This document shows, one piece after another, positions 16,626 to 26,322 of a stretch of DNA of 64,000 nucleotides. The position numbers and the translations under genes are program-made. The stretch is from assembly GCA_963664835.2 (NCBI GenBank), contig CAXXUG010000014.1, forward strand, positions 159,937 through 223,936, given 5' to 3'. The stretch is from G963664835 sp963664835 (GTDB lineage: Bacteria; Chloroflexota; UBA6077; FW602-bin22; JBCLEL01). Position 1 is the stretch's first letter, and each line of letters begins with the position of its first letter. Under the pieces are notes generated by a model, which was not told where the DNA came from, searched no databases, and saw nothing but the letters and a program-made list of their open reading frames with translations.

Positions 16626-16655
16626 TTGACATACCGGACAGCCCAAACCTATAAT
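16626..16655 (+). promoter_or_regulatory. Consensus sigma70 promoter for the rpmH cluster
   Basis: TTGACA (16626-16631), 18-base spacer, TATAAT (16650-16655), both hexamers perfect. It lies 85 bases before rpmH and would drive the rpmH-rnpA-yidD-yidC-jag cluster strongly. Confidence 0.8.
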
Positions 16656-16740
16656 CCGAAACTGACAATGCGCCTCATCGATCGTGAGTCGCTGCAGTGC
16701 CCGTGCCGGCGAACCGGTCGATACATATGGAAGGCGTAAG

Positions 16741-16887
16741 GTGCCGAAGAGAACCTATCAACCCAAGAAGAGACGACGTGCTCGAAAGCACGGGTTCCGT
16801 GCCCGCATGAGTTCCCCGGGAGGGCGCGCGATCATCAAGCGCCGGCGACGAGCCGGACGTAAGCGGCTAACTCCCGCCACCGCCTGA
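16741..16887 (+). CDS. rpmH: 50S ribosomal protein L34
   Basis: A 48-residue L34: begins (V/M)PKRTYQPKKRRRARKHGF, then RMSSPGGRAIIKRRR and RKRLTP. It starts at GTG 16741 with GGAAGG six bases upstream; the longer open frame before it is not L34. L34 is a late-assembly, highly basic protein of the large ribosomal subunit. It precedes rnpA in the conserved arrangement found next to bacterial replication origins. Confidence 0.96.
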   Translation: MPKRTYQPKKRRRARKHGFRARMSSPGGRAIIKRRRRAGRKRLTPATA

Positions 16888-16933
16888 ATGTCCGCCGCCC
16901 GCTTGGCAGATACCGAGCCCGGTTTTTGACCTG

Positions 16934-17278
16934 TTGGATAGACGTTACCGTCTACGCGAAAAGGCGGACTTTCAACGCGTCAGGCGGCGAGGAAGCTACT
17001 TTTCGAGCCCAATACTAGCTATGTATGCCTACCCCAACGGCCGCAAACTGAGCAGGTTCGGGATCGTCACCGGAAAGAAGATCGGAAAGGCCGTGGTGCG
17101 CAACAAGACCAAGCGCCGGATTAAGGAGTCAATCGGATCGTTTTTCGATGAGTTGCAACAAGGCGTCGACGTCCTGTTCGTGGCCCGCCCATCAATCACA
17201 TCTGCCGATTTTGCTAAGGTCTGTTCGACAGTCGAGTTCCTTTTCGGCAGGGCCGGTTTACTCAGGCCTTTGGGCTAG
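16934..17278 (+). CDS. rnpA: Ribonuclease P protein component
   Basis: A 114-residue RnpA. It starts DRRYRLREKADFQRVRRRG and carries the RNA-binding signature GKKIGKAVVRNKTKRRIKE (the RNR-type motif). It binds the RNase P RNA and helps mature the 5' ends of tRNAs. It follows rpmH by 46 bases in the usual order. The start is a TTG with a poor ribosome binding site, consistent with the low RnpA:L34 ratio seen in other bacteria. Confidence 0.95.
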   Translation: MDRRYRLREKADFQRVRRRGSYFSSPILAMYAYPNGRKLSRFGIVTGKKIGKAVVRNKTKRRIKESIGSFFDELQQGVDVLFVARPSITSADFAKVCSTVEFLFGRAGLLRPLG

Positions 17279-17298
17279 TTGTCGCGACGGAATCCCAC

Positions 17299-17508
17299 AT
17301 GAAATGGTTAATGATCGGAGCGATAGATGGCTACCGAAAATGGGTGTCTCCGATACTGCCGCCAAGCTGCCGCTACTACCCAACCTGTTCGGAATACGCC
17401 AAGATTGCTCTGGAGAAGCACGGCGTGCTGAAAGGAAGCGCGCTCGCCGTCTGGAGAATCTTGCGATGCAATCCCTTCTGCGCCAGCGGTCACGACCCTG
17501 TACCATGA
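17299..17508 (+). CDS. yidD: Membrane protein insertion efficiency factor YidD
   Basis: A 69-residue YidD with the family pattern: IGAIDGYRKWVSPILPPSCRYYPTCSEYA, then KGSALAVWRILRCNPFCASGHDPVP. The Cys residues and the amphipathic N-terminus are conserved. It acts at the inner face of the membrane to help YidC-dependent insertion. It lies between rnpA and yidC, its canonical place. Confidence 0.95.
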   Translation: MKWLMIGAIDGYRKWVSPILPPSCRYYPTCSEYAKIALEKHGVLKGSALAVWRILRCNPFCASGHDPVP

Positions 17509-17569
17509 CCAACGCCCGATGGTTCTGAATAGGGGTCGGCGGGCCTCGAGGAACTAGGAGGATAATCGC

Positions 17570-18568
17570 TTGCTGGACCAGATCGGTGATTTCTTCAATA
17601 ACACCCTGGTAATTCCTCTTACCGCCGCGCTGACGTTCCTCTACGGAGCCCTAGGCGACATCGGCATCCCAAGCTGGGGCCTGACCATCGTCGTCTTCAC
17701 CGTCATCGTCAAGACAGTCACGCTCCCCTTGACTATCGCTGGACTCCGCTCGTCGAAAAAGATGCAGCGTATCCAACCCCTGATAGCTGAGGTGCGCAAG
17801 AAGTATCCGAAAGACAAGATGAAGCTACAGCAAGAGACGATGGCGCTGTATAGCAAACACAGTGTCAATCCGGCCGCCGGCTGCCTGCCAATGCTGATTC
17901 AAATGCCCATCTGGTTCGCCCTCTACCGAGCGTTATGGATGCTTGCGGATCCTCTTGCACCCACTTTCGATGAGTCGTTCGCCGAACCGTTCCTCTGGGT
18001 GCCAAGCCTTGCTAAGAACGAAGGATTTCCTTTCGCGCTAGCCATCTTGTCGGCCGTAACTGGCTACGTGATGATGCGGATGACCATGGTGAAAAGCGCC
18101 GATCCTCAACAGAAGATGACCCAGCAGATCATGCAGTTTATGCCTCTGATGTACTTGATCTTCGCGGTACAGGAGATCATTACGGCCGGACTTGTCGTAT
18201 ATTGGGTCGCTACCAACGTCATCACCATTTTCCAACAACTGTTCCTGACTGGATGGGGCAGTCTCTTACCGCAGCGCATCCAGGAGCGGACAGGCTATTT
18301 TGAAAAAGGACTAATCGGCATTCAGATCGATAAAGAGGAACGACTCCGAGAGGCTCGGGAGGCGATCGCTGCGGAATCTGCGGAATCTGTCGAGGCTGAG
18401 AGCACTGCCGTTGTCGAGGATGCCCCGCAACCAAACAAGGACGGACGGAAACCGAAACGCCGTTCGACGGTGGCCTCGAACCGACTACCCCCGCAAAGAC
18501 ATCGTACGGCCGGAACGTCAGGTCGTCGGCGCAAACGTAGGAAAAGAAAGAATGCTTCCCGTTCTTGA
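17570..18568 (+). CDS. yidC: Membrane protein insertase YidC/Oxa1
   Basis: A 332-residue YidC of the short, Gram-positive-like type, without the large periplasmic domain. Five hydrophobic segments are visible, with LTIVVFTVIVKTVTLPLT, the cytosolic KKMQRIQPLIAEV hairpin, NPAAGCLPMLIQMPIWFALY and QQIMQFMPLMYLIF. The C-terminal 80 residues are basic and rich in RRKRR, suited to ribosome docking. The TTG start has a perfect AGGAGG eight bases upstream. There is no lipobox at the N-terminus. Confidence 0.94.
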   Translation: MLDQIGDFFNNTLVIPLTAALTFLYGALGDIGIPSWGLTIVVFTVIVKTVTLPLTIAGLRSSKKMQRIQPLIAEVRKKYPKDKMKLQQETMALYSKHSVNPAAGCLPMLIQMPIWFALYRALWMLADPLAPTFDESFAEPFLWVPSLAKNEGFPFALAILSAVTGYVMMRMTMVKSADPQQKMTQQIMQFMPLMYLIFAVQEIITAGLVVYWVATNVITIFQQLFLTGWGSLLPQRIQERTGYFEKGLIGIQIDKEERLREAREAIAAESAESVEAESTAVVEDAPQPNKDGRKPKRRSTVASNRLPPQRHRTAGTSGRRRKRRKRKNASRS

Positions 18569-18648
18569 GACTTGCGTGATTGCAACTTCGAAGCGATCAA
18601 TTGACTGTAGATTGGCCTCAATAGAGACGATGGAAGCTGGGAGGTAAA

Positions 18649-19323
18649 TTGGAGAGTCTAGAGATCTCGGCCGCCACTGTAGAAGAAGCCACCCAGATTG
18701 CGCTCGACCAACTTGGCAAGAACCGCGATGAGGTGGAGGTTGCCGTACTTACGGAAGGAAATCGTGGACTCTTGGGTATAGGTGGCGAAGATGCCAGAAT
18801 TCTGGTCACGCCAAAGGAGGGCGGTTCGGACGACGGTGAACAAACGGAGGAGGACGAGACCAAGGAAACCGCGAAAGAGGTGCTGGAAACCTTACTTCGC
18901 ATGATGAACGTAGAGGCAAACCTCACGGTGAAGCCAACATACGAGTCAAGCATCGGCGAAGGTTTCGTCTGCGTTCTCGACATTGCCGGAGATGACCTCG
19001 GAGTGCTGATCGGCAGGCGAGGCAATACTCTGGGGTCGCTGCAGTTCATAACTAATCTGATCGCAAGCCGGGTTTTGAACAGGCGGATTCGAGTGTTGGT
19101 CGACGTAGAAGGCTATCGGGTTCGTCGAGAGACATCGCTGCGCAGCCTGGCTGAGCGGATGGCCAAACGAGTAGAAGAGACCGGCCGGTCGATCACACTC
19201 GAATCTATGCCGGCGAACGAACGCCGAATCGTACACCTGGCCCTGAGCGATAACCCTTCGGTAACCACTTCGAGTATTGATGAAGGCGAGCAACGCCGGG
19301 TGGTGGTTTCGCCCCAGCGCTAG
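18649..19323 (+). CDS. jag: Jag/KhpB-family RNA-binding protein (Jag-N, KH, R3H)
   Basis: A 224-residue protein with three domains: Jag-N (1-50, VEEATQIALDQLGKNRDEVEV and RGLLGIGG), a KH domain (about 90-150, VLIGRRGNTLGSLQFITNL) and R3H (155-220, MANNERRIVHLAL-like MPANERRIVHLALSD). KhpB/Jag proteins bind RNA and influence cell division and envelope synthesis. TTG start with GGGAGG upstream. It follows yidC as in most bacteria. Confidence 0.93.
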   Translation: MESLEISAATVEEATQIALDQLGKNRDEVEVAVLTEGNRGLLGIGGEDARILVTPKEGGSDDGEQTEEDETKETAKEVLETLLRMMNVEANLTVKPTYESSIGEGFVCVLDIAGDDLGVLIGRRGNTLGSLQFITNLIASRVLNRRIRVLVDVEGYRVRRETSLRSLAERMAKRVEETGRSITLESMPANERRIVHLALSDNPSVTTSSIDEGEQRRVVVSPQR

Positions 19324-19355
19324 CCGGCGTCCAGGGTATCAACTCATATTCCCAG

Positions 19356-20225
19356 GTGTTACATTTCGGAAACGTTCGAGAGTCCATAGACTACCTGGTG
19401 ATCGGCCATCTGACGGTCGACCAACACCCGCATGGCAACCGATCAGGTGGCACCGTTCGCTATGGGGCGTCGGTCGCCCCCAAGTTGGGAGCCCGGATTG
19501 GAGTCGTCACCAGCGCCCACCCTGAAATCGATGTGAATGCCTGGATCGGGTCCGGCGCCGCCTGTGCGCTGAAGCCGGCCGATGACACCACGACCTTCAG
19601 GAACGAATACGAACCGGGCGGACGACGCCAGAGCCTTACGAAGGTGGCCGGCCGCGTTGGAATCTCCGATGCGCCCTCCCATTGGCGCAACGCCCGCATC
19701 ATCCACCTGGCACCATTGGTTCGAGAAATCGACCCAGAAGAAGTCTTGCTCTGTCCGGAAGATAGCTTGCGGTGCGCAACCATTCAGGGATGGCTGCGCA
19801 CTTGGGATCCGGAAGGGTCGGTACGCCCCAGCACTCACCCTCGACTGTCGGCCCATTTCGGCCATTTCGACGCAATAGTAGTGAGCGACGAAGACCTGAA
19901 CAGTTTGGAGTGTACTAGGCGGGAGTTACTCTCTGCCGCCAGGCTAATCGCGGTGACAAACGGACCTGCCGGCGCTGACCTCTGGTCGAATGGCCGCCAC
20001 CTCGGCCACGTCAATGCGCTGCCGGTGCGAGTGGTTGACCCAACCGGTGCCGGCGACGTGTTCGCGACTGCCTTCTTTCTTCAACTTGCAACCGGGCAAG
20101 ATCCGTTGCCAGCGGCACGCTATGCGAGCTGCGCGGCAAGTTTATCGACGCAGGGAGTGGGGATTGAAGCGGTAGCCGACGACAGCGCGATCCGATACTG
20201 GTTGGATCGAGGCTTACCAGTGTGA
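19356..20225 (+). CDS. PfkB-family carbohydrate kinase-like protein
   Basis: A 289-residue ribokinase-fold protein. The C-terminal signature DPTGAGDVFATAFF holds the catalytic Asp and the anion hole; an N-terminal YLVIGHLTVD strand and GGTVRYGASVAPKLGA are typical. The central part is shorter than in classical sugar kinases, and the usual second PfkB signature is not obvious. Substrate unknown. Its stop overlaps the ParA start (GTGTGA), so the two are coupled. Its insertion between jag and parA is unusual. Confidence 0.8.
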   Translation: MLHFGNVRESIDYLVIGHLTVDQHPHGNRSGGTVRYGASVAPKLGARIGVVTSAHPEIDVNAWIGSGAACALKPADDTTTFRNEYEPGGRRQSLTKVAGRVGISDAPSHWRNARIIHLAPLVREIDPEEVLLCPEDSLRCATIQGWLRTWDPEGSVRPSTHPRLSAHFGHFDAIVVSDEDLNSLECTRRELLSAARLIAVTNGPAGADLWSNGRHLGHVNALPVRVVDPTGAGDVFATAFFLQLATGQDPLPAARYASCAASLSTQGVGIEAVADDSAIRYWLDRGLPV

Positions 20226-21004
20226 CGCGCTCTTCAGTAATTGCCGTCGCGAACCAGAAAGGTGGCGTGGGTAAGACGACCACCGCAATCAACCTTGGCG
20301 CCTGCCTCGGAGAGCTGGGTCTGGGCGTCCTCTTGGTCGATCTTGATCCCCAGGCCAACGTGACAGCCTCATTGGGATTTGACAAGCGATCCGGCAAACC
20401 TTCCATTTACGAAGCGCTATTGGCCGATGTTGATCTCGATGGAATTCTGATCGACACGGGCCGGCCTGGTCTTTGGTTGGCGCCGTCCTCGATCAGGCTT
20501 GCGGGCGCGGAGCTAGAGTTGATGGAAATGGGAAGTCGGGAACACCAGTTGCGCCGGCTGCTCAAGGGTACCGCAAAGACGTTTGACCTGGTGATTATCG
20601 ACTGCCCGCCCTCGCTGGGTATGCTGACCGTGAATGCTCTGACGACGGCAGAGGGGATCGTTGTACCCATCCAGTGCGAGTATCTGGCTTTGGAGGGCCT
20701 CGCTCAACTGGCAAACACCATCGGCATGATCGTCGAAACCTTGAACTCCTCATTGCGGATAATCGGCATCGTGCCGACCATGTATGACGCCCGCACAAAC
20801 CTTTCGCCTCAGGTAGTTGACCAAGTTCGGCAGCACTTCCCTTCGTTATTGTTCCGCACCAAGATTCCCCGAAGCATCCGGCTTTCGGAAGCTCCGAGCT
20901 ACGGACAGACCATTGTCGAGTACGACGCTCGTTCGGCCGGCGCAGTCGCTTATCGGCAATTGGCCAAGGAACTAGCGGACCGACTAAAGCTGCAAGTAGG
21001 CTAG
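20222..21004 (+). CDS. parA: ParA/Soj-family chromosome partitioning ATPase
   Basis: A 260-residue Walker-type ATPase. The deviant Walker A is KGGVGKTTTAINLG, Walker A' is LVDLDPQANVTAS, and Walker B is LVIIDCPPSLG. The length and N-terminus match chromosomal Soj without an N-terminal DNA-binding extension. ParA works with ParB at origin-near parS sites. No parB follows here, which is atypical: the next gene is an aminotransferase. No parS site was found by eye. Confidence 0.92.
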   Translation: MTRSSVIAVANQKGGVGKTTTAINLGACLGELGLGVLLVDLDPQANVTASLGFDKRSGKPSIYEALLADVDLDGILIDTGRPGLWLAPSSIRLAGAELELMEMGSREHQLRRLLKGTAKTFDLVIIDCPPSLGMLTVNALTTAEGIVVPIQCEYLALEGLAQLANTIGMIVETLNSSLRIIGIVPTMYDARTNLSPQVVDQVRQHFPSLLFRTKIPRSIRLSEAPSYGQTIVEYDARSAGAVAYRQLAKELADRLKLQVG

Positions 21005-21292
21005 CTGCTGCGTTTTGGATGCGGAATCTACATTCGAGCGGCGACCTCCAGAAAGTGGATCCGGTTCGGCTTCGCAGCCAGCGATTACGATCGTACGGAG
21101 GTTGGTTGACAGTGGAAATGCCGACACCTAAACCGGGGGCGCCCCGTGCTAGAATACGGTCTGGCCTAAAGCAAGGGGCACAGAGAGACGAGAAAGAAGC
21201 CGTCGGTTCGTTTCGGGTTTCGCCAGCGAATCTCGGGGGGTCGGGCTAATCCCTCCCATCCCAATTAGCTCATCCAGCTTGGAGGTTGAACT

Positions 21293-22393
21293 TTGCAACT
21301 GCGCATTCCCGGCCCCACGCCGGTCCCACAGGAAATTGTAGACGCGGCTAGCCGCGAAATGATCAATCACCGTGGTCCGGAGTTTGCCGAAATCCTCCGC
21401 GATGTCACCACGCGTTTGAAGCTGGTTTTTAAGACCACAAACGATCTGTTTCTGTTGACCGCGAGCGGCTCTGGTGGATTGGAAGCAGCAGTGGCGAACA
21501 CTCTGTCTGCGGGTGACAGAGTGCTCGGTATCTCGATTGGCGCATTTGGCGACCGTTTTCTTCAGATTGCCGATACCTACGGCGCGGATGTCTTTCCAAT
21601 GAAACTAGAATTAGGCACCGCAGTCGAGCCGGATGCCGTCGACGCGGCAATCCAGGAATCCGGTCCGTTCAAGGCTGTGCTTTTGACCCACAACGAGACC
21701 TCTACTGGGGTCACGAATGACTTGGAGGCGATCAGCAAAATCGTTCGCGCTCGTGGTCCGTTGCTCTTGGTAGACGCGGTCAGCTCGATGGGATCGATCG
21801 ATTTGCCTGTAGATGAATGGGGATGTGACGTGGTGGTGACTGCTTCGCAAAAGGGCTGGATGGCACCCCCAGGCTTATCGATGATCAGCTTGGGTGAACG
21901 CGCTTGGAAGGCCAACGCGGAAGCCAAGATGCCCCGCTTCTACTTTGACCTTGCGCTTGCGAAGAGCTACTTTGATCAGGGACAGACGTTGGCGACACCC
22001 GCGGTCTCCATTTTCTACGCGATGCAAAAGGCCTTGGACCTGATTGAAGAAGAGGGACTGGCGAATGTACACGCGCGCCATCGGAGAGTTGCCGCCTATG
22101 CCCGTGAACAGGCGAAAGAGCTCGGTTTGGAGCTTTTTGTGAAGGAAGAACGATACGCCTCTGATACGGTGACCGCAATCAAGCTGCCGGCAGGAGTCGA
22201 GTGGTCACGACTTACCAAACTCCTTAACGAGGAATTTGGCGTGGTGATCGGGGGCGGCCAGCAGGAACTCAAGGGCAAGATCTGCCGGGTTGGCCATATG
22301 GGAATGGTGGAAACCAGTGATATGGATGAAGTCTTCGCCGCCCTTGGATCCTCACTGGAGCGAATGGGAAGTCACGCCACCACCCGCGTTTAA
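21293..22393 (+). CDS. Class V aminotransferase (alanine/serine-glyoxylate or SerC-like)
   Basis: A 366-residue PLP enzyme. It starts RIPGPTPVPQEIVDA, has HRGPEFAEIL, the PLP Lys in TASQKGWMAPPG, THNETSTGV and a Tyr/Thr-rich ATPAVSIFYAMQ. This is the SPT/AGXT fold; in Dehalococcoidia relatives such enzymes stand in for phosphoserine aminotransferase, but the exact donor pair cannot be read. TTG start with GGAGG seven bases upstream. It precedes the homoserine pathway genes in the same direction. Confidence 0.86.
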   Translation: MQLRIPGPTPVPQEIVDAASREMINHRGPEFAEILRDVTTRLKLVFKTTNDLFLLTASGSGGLEAAVANTLSAGDRVLGISIGAFGDRFLQIADTYGADVFPMKLELGTAVEPDAVDAAIQESGPFKAVLLTHNETSTGVTNDLEAISKIVRARGPLLLVDAVSSMGSIDLPVDEWGCDVVVTASQKGWMAPPGLSMISLGERAWKANAEAKMPRFYFDLALAKSYFDQGQTLATPAVSIFYAMQKALDLIEEEGLANVHARHRRVAAYAREQAKELGLELFVKEERYASDTVTAIKLPAGVEWSRLTKLLNEEFGVVIGGGQQELKGKICRVGHMGMVETSDMDEVFAALGSSLERMGSHATTRV

Positions 22394-22466
22394 TCGGTTG
22401 CGCCGTCTACTCTGGACCAATATTTTGATCACCGCAGAAATCTATCGTGGATAACACCCTACCGCA

Positions 22467-23753
22467 ATGAACTCAAGAATAAGTATTGGAATTATGGGTG
22501 CGGGCGTGGTCGGTGGCGGCACGTTCGAGTTGCTATGTCAAAAGTCTGACCTGTTCAAGAGAACTCTATCCTGTGAACTCAGCGTCAGAAAGGTCCTGGT
22601 ACGCTCCTTAGGCAAGGCACGATCCGCGACTATTCCCGATCACATCCTGACCACCGATCCCGCAGACATATTGGACGATCCGGACATTCGAATCGTTGTA
22701 GAAGTGATGGGTGGAGAAGAGCCGGCCCACCGATACATTTGCCAAGCGTTGCAGAACGGCAAACACGTAGTCACCGCTAACAAGGAAGTAGTCGCCAAGC
22801 ACGGCTCTGAACTCTTGCGCCTCGCCAATGCAAATGGGGTCGACCTGCTGTTCGAGGCAAGCGTGGGCGGTGGAATCCCAGTGATTGTGACGTTGCGCAA
22901 CGACCTGATTGCAAACGAGATCAGGAGCATCCAGGCGATCATCAATGGCACGACCAACTTCATCCTCACCGCCATGGCTCAGGGACGCGACTATGGAGAG
23001 GCATTAAGGGAGGCACAGAAGCTCGGTTACGCTGAGGCTGATCCAACGGATGATGTTGAAGGCATTGATGCCGCCTACAAGCTCGCCATCCTGAGCTCAT
23101 TGGCCTTCAAGACCGCGGTTGCGCCAGCAGATATCCGGCGCGTAGGCATCACGAACCTGCAACCTAAGGACTTCAAGTACGCCGAGGAGATGGGTTATTC
23201 CATCAAGTTGCTCGCCACCGCCTTTCGCAAGGACCACAGTCTGGAACTTGCGGTGCGGCCGGCTTTCCTGCTTGACGATCATCACTTGGCCGGCGTCAAG
23301 GGAGCGTTCAATGCGGTCCTCATCGATGGAGATCAACTCGACAACCTGATGCTCTACGGGCAAGGTGCAGGCGCCAAACCGACCGCTTCGGCCGTGGTCG
23401 CGGACATATGCGCGTCAGCGAACAACATTACGCGCGGGGTCACCGAGAACCTCGCCTTGGACGAAGATCCCCTAGAAAAGGTCGACTTCGGCGATACTGA
23501 GTCTCGGTTCTACGTCCGGCTACAAGTCGCCGATCAGGCCGGCGTTCTGGCACAAATCAGCGAAATCCTGGGTAGGAACGAGATCAGTATTGCCTCTGTC
23601 ATTCAGAAGGAGACTGACGAAGCTGCCCGAATTGCGGAGATCGTGGTGATGTCACATCTGGCGATCGAGAGGCAAATGGAGAGGGCGATGGTCCAAGTTG
23701 CGGCGCTCGAGGTCGTCAGGGAGATAAGCGCGTTTATACGGGTGGCTCGTTGA
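22467..23753 (+). CDS. hom: Homoserine dehydrogenase
   Basis: A 428-residue enzyme with an N-terminal NAD(P) domain (GIMGAGVVGGGTFELL), the catalytic part (NGTTNFILTAMAQG, GYAEADPTDDVEGIDAAYKLAIL) and a C-terminal ACT domain (about 350-428, FYVRLQVADQAGVLAQIS), usually the threonine-feedback site. It reduces aspartate semialdehyde to homoserine. Its stop overlaps the TTG start of thrC (TTGA), showing an operon hom-thrC-thrB. Confidence 0.95.
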   Translation: MNSRISIGIMGAGVVGGGTFELLCQKSDLFKRTLSCELSVRKVLVRSLGKARSATIPDHILTTDPADILDDPDIRIVVEVMGGEEPAHRYICQALQNGKHVVTANKEVVAKHGSELLRLANANGVDLLFEASVGGGIPVIVTLRNDLIANEIRSIQAIINGTTNFILTAMAQGRDYGEALREAQKLGYAEADPTDDVEGIDAAYKLAILSSLAFKTAVAPADIRRVGITNLQPKDFKYAEEMGYSIKLLATAFRKDHSLELAVRPAFLLDDHHLAGVKGAFNAVLIDGDQLDNLMLYGQGAGAKPTASAVVADICASANNITRGVTENLALDEDPLEKVDFGDTESRFYVRLQVADQAGVLAQISEILGRNEISIASVIQKETDEAARIAEIVVMSHLAIERQMERAMVQVAALEVVREISAFIRVAR

Positions 23754-25030
23754 CTCTTAGCTGCATTGAGTGTTCCGCCGAATACGGACCTGGGACACCG
23801 AGGTACCGGTGCCACTGCGGAGGTCTATTAGAGGTCGTCCGCGATCTTGCTTCGTTGAGAACCGTCCTGACCCGCGACGAACTGGATCGACGGCAGGCGA
23901 TGCGCCGGGGAGCATTGTCCAGTGGGGTCTGGCGCTATCGGGAGCTCGTACTTGACGTGCCGCAAGACCGAATCACGTCTTACCCTGAGGGCAATACGAA
24001 TCTTTACAAGAGTCAGAAGATATCGCGCTGGACCAACCTCGACAGCCTGCTTCTCAAACACGAAGGCGAAAACCCTACGGGCTCGTTCAAAGATCGCGGA
24101 ATGACCGCCGGCATCACTCACGCTGTTGAGACTGGCGCGTCAGTGGTTGCCTGTGCATCGACCGGGAATACCTCTTCGTCGTTGGCTTCATATGCTGCCG
24201 TTGCGGGTATCAAAGCGCTGGTGCTAATGCCTGAAGGCATGGTCTCCGTAGGAAAGCTGAGCCAGACGATAGCTTACGGCGCGATAACGTTGGAGGTCCG
24301 TGGGGACTTTGACCAGGCAATGACGATAATCGAAGAGCTTTCCGAAAAAGGTCAGGTTTACATTCTGAACTCGATAAACCCATATCGGCTCGAAGGGCAG
24401 AAGACGATCGTCTTTGAGATGATCCAGCAGATGGATTGGGTCGCGCCTGACTGGATAGTACTGCCTGGTGGAAACCTTGGTAATGCAAGCGCATTTGGTA
24501 AGGCCATCGAAGAGTTAAAGGGTTTGGGCCTGATCAATCGGCGTCCGAGGCTGGCCGTGATCCAATCCGAAGGAGCCAATCCGTTCTACCAAGCGTTCAA
24601 GAACCAGTTTAGTGAATTCCGTCCAGTCGTTGCTCAGACCCTTGCCACGGCGATAAGAATTGGCAATCCAGTCAACTATGGCAGAGCGATGCGTGCAATT
24701 CAGACGACAGGTGGTGTCGTTGAACAAGTGTCGGACGCAGAAGTGTTGGATGCGAAAGCAGTGGTCGACGGGGCAGGAATAGGCTGCGAGCCGGCTTCTG
24801 CAGCCGCGGTGGCCGGCGTTCGTAAGCTTGTTCGCGCCGGCGTAATAAAGAGCGGTGAAACCGTAGTGGGACTGCTCACGGGACATATGCTTAAGGATCC
24901 ATCATCGATAATTCGCTACCATTTGGGCGGGGGTGGATTCGCGGCCGGTGAGCTTGCTAACCGGCCAATCGTGATTGAGCCGCGGCTCGACGAAGTGGTG
25001 AGGGTCCTGGATTCGGCTGGCGCCGCTTAG
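23750..25030 (+). CDS. thrC: Threonine synthase
   Basis: A 426-residue PLP-dependent threonine synthase. The PLP lysine is K114 in NPTGSFKDRGM; CASTGNTSSSLASYAA and LPGGNLGNASAF bind the cofactor phosphate. A short zinc-ribbon-like N-terminus (CIEC, CHCGG) precedes the catalytic part, as in class I bacterial enzymes. It converts O-phosphohomoserine to threonine. Confidence 0.95.
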   Translation: MTLSCIECSAEYGPGTPRYRCHCGGLLEVVRDLASLRTVLTRDELDRRQAMRRGALSSGVWRYRELVLDVPQDRITSYPEGNTNLYKSQKISRWTNLDSLLLKHEGENPTGSFKDRGMTAGITHAVETGASVVACASTGNTSSSLASYAAVAGIKALVLMPEGMVSVGKLSQTIAYGAITLEVRGDFDQAMTIIEELSEKGQVYILNSINPYRLEGQKTIVFEMIQQMDWVAPDWIVLPGGNLGNASAFGKAIEELKGLGLINRRPRLAVIQSEGANPFYQAFKNQFSEFRPVVAQTLATAIRIGNPVNYGRAMRAIQTTGGVVEQVSDAEVLDAKAVVDGAGIGCEPASAAAVAGVRKLVRAGVIKSGETVVGLLTGHMLKDPSSIIRYHLGGGGFAAGELANRPIVIEPRLDEVVRVLDSAGAA

Positions 25031-25170
25031 TAGATGAAGGGAAGGCCAACGGTACACGACGGTGGAACCAACACGGCGTGGTAATCCGTGGCGGGCTAAG
25101 CCTTCGATTCTAAGGAAGCAACCCGAGCAAAATGTTGGCACGATTGCAAAGCTTCTGAGACCAAATTGAG

Positions 25171-26100
25171 ATGAAGAGTGTGACGAAAATGAACAAAATC
25201 GTAGTCAAAGTCCCGGCAACTTCCGCAAACCTCGGCCCCGGATTCGACAGCTTGGCGATGGCGCTTACGCTCTACAACACGGTCACTCTCATTCCAGACA
25301 CATACTTTCGGCTCGACATTCGTGGTGAGGGCGAGCAGTGGCTGCCCCGCAGTCGGAACAACCTGGTGGCGCGCACAATAGACAAGTTTTATGCGAGGCT
25401 CGGGCGCAACACTCCCGAGTTCGCCCTGCGACTGGATAACCGTATACCCATGACTGGCGGGATAGGCTCCTCATCGGCCGCGCTTGTCGGTGCACTGGTG
25501 GCCGCAAATGCGTTGGCCGGGTCTCCACTTGATCAGTCCCAACTCTTGGAGATCGCGTGCGAGGAGGAAGGACACCCCGATAACGTAAGTGCGGCGTTGG
25601 TAGGTGGTTTCATAGTCGCGGTTATGGACGAAGGGAGCCCAGTGGTCGCTTCGGTGCCGGTACCGGAGCACCTGCGCATCGTGACCCTCATACCCGGCTT
25701 CTCCATATCGACGAGTAAGGCCAGAGATATTCTAAGAGCGCGAGTATCCAGACGGGACGCGGTTTTCAACCTAAGCCGCAGCGCCCTCTTCGTGACCGCT
25801 ATGCAGCAAGGAAGGCTCGAGTTCCTTCGCGTAGCCACACAGGACCGACTGCACCAACCTCAGCGAGAGCAGCTCTTTCCGGCAATGCCGGACATTCTGC
25901 AGGCCGCGTTGGATGCCGGCGCGGTAGGATCGTTCCTCTCCGGCGCAGGCTCTGCTCTGGTAGCATTGACCGTCGCTGACGATCAGGAACAAGTCGCTGC
26001 CGCAATGTCGAGAACTGCCAACGAGTTGGATATAGGGCATAGAACTATGATTCTCGATATTGCGCGCGAGGGCGCTACGGTAACGTTTGTAGAGGAATAG
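25171..26100 (+). CDS. thrB: Homoserine kinase
   Basis: A 309-residue GHMP kinase. It shows KVPATSANLGPGFDSLA near the start, the ATP loop PMTGGIGSSSAAL (93-105) and the C-terminal SGAGSALVAL. It phosphorylates homoserine for threonine synthase. Two ATGs (25171 and 25189) are possible and neither has a strong ribosome site. It lies 140 bases after thrC; the gap shows nothing notable. Confidence 0.94.
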   Translation: MKSVTKMNKIVVKVPATSANLGPGFDSLAMALTLYNTVTLIPDTYFRLDIRGEGEQWLPRSRNNLVARTIDKFYARLGRNTPEFALRLDNRIPMTGGIGSSSAALVGALVAANALAGSPLDQSQLLEIACEEEGHPDNVSAALVGGFIVAVMDEGSPVVASVPVPEHLRIVTLIPGFSISTSKARDILRARVSRRDAVFNLSRSALFVTAMQQGRLEFLRVATQDRLHQPQREQLFPAMPDILQAALDAGAVGSFLSGAGSALVALTVADDQEQVAAAMSRTANELDIGHRTMILDIAREGATVTFVEE

Positions 26101-26322
26101 ACCGATCTGGAGATCTGAGCTTGGTCAGCGCGGCGAGCAAAGATAGATGGGCGTAGGCAACGGAACTAGCTAGCTCTCAGCAATGTCGATCGTTAGATGT
26201 CCCTCGATAGAACAATCAAGCGTCAATTTAACTGCTAACTTCGCCAAGGCGGGGGAGTCTGCATCCGTTCATCAATTCCGGGGGGATTTGAGACTTCACG
26301 GGAACTTTGACTGGTTTCGAAT

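Noticed and set aside
15860..16740. Replication origin upstream of rpmH
   Set aside because: No cluster of TTATCCACA-type boxes and no dnaA; a single DnaA-box-like word at about 22444 is not enough.
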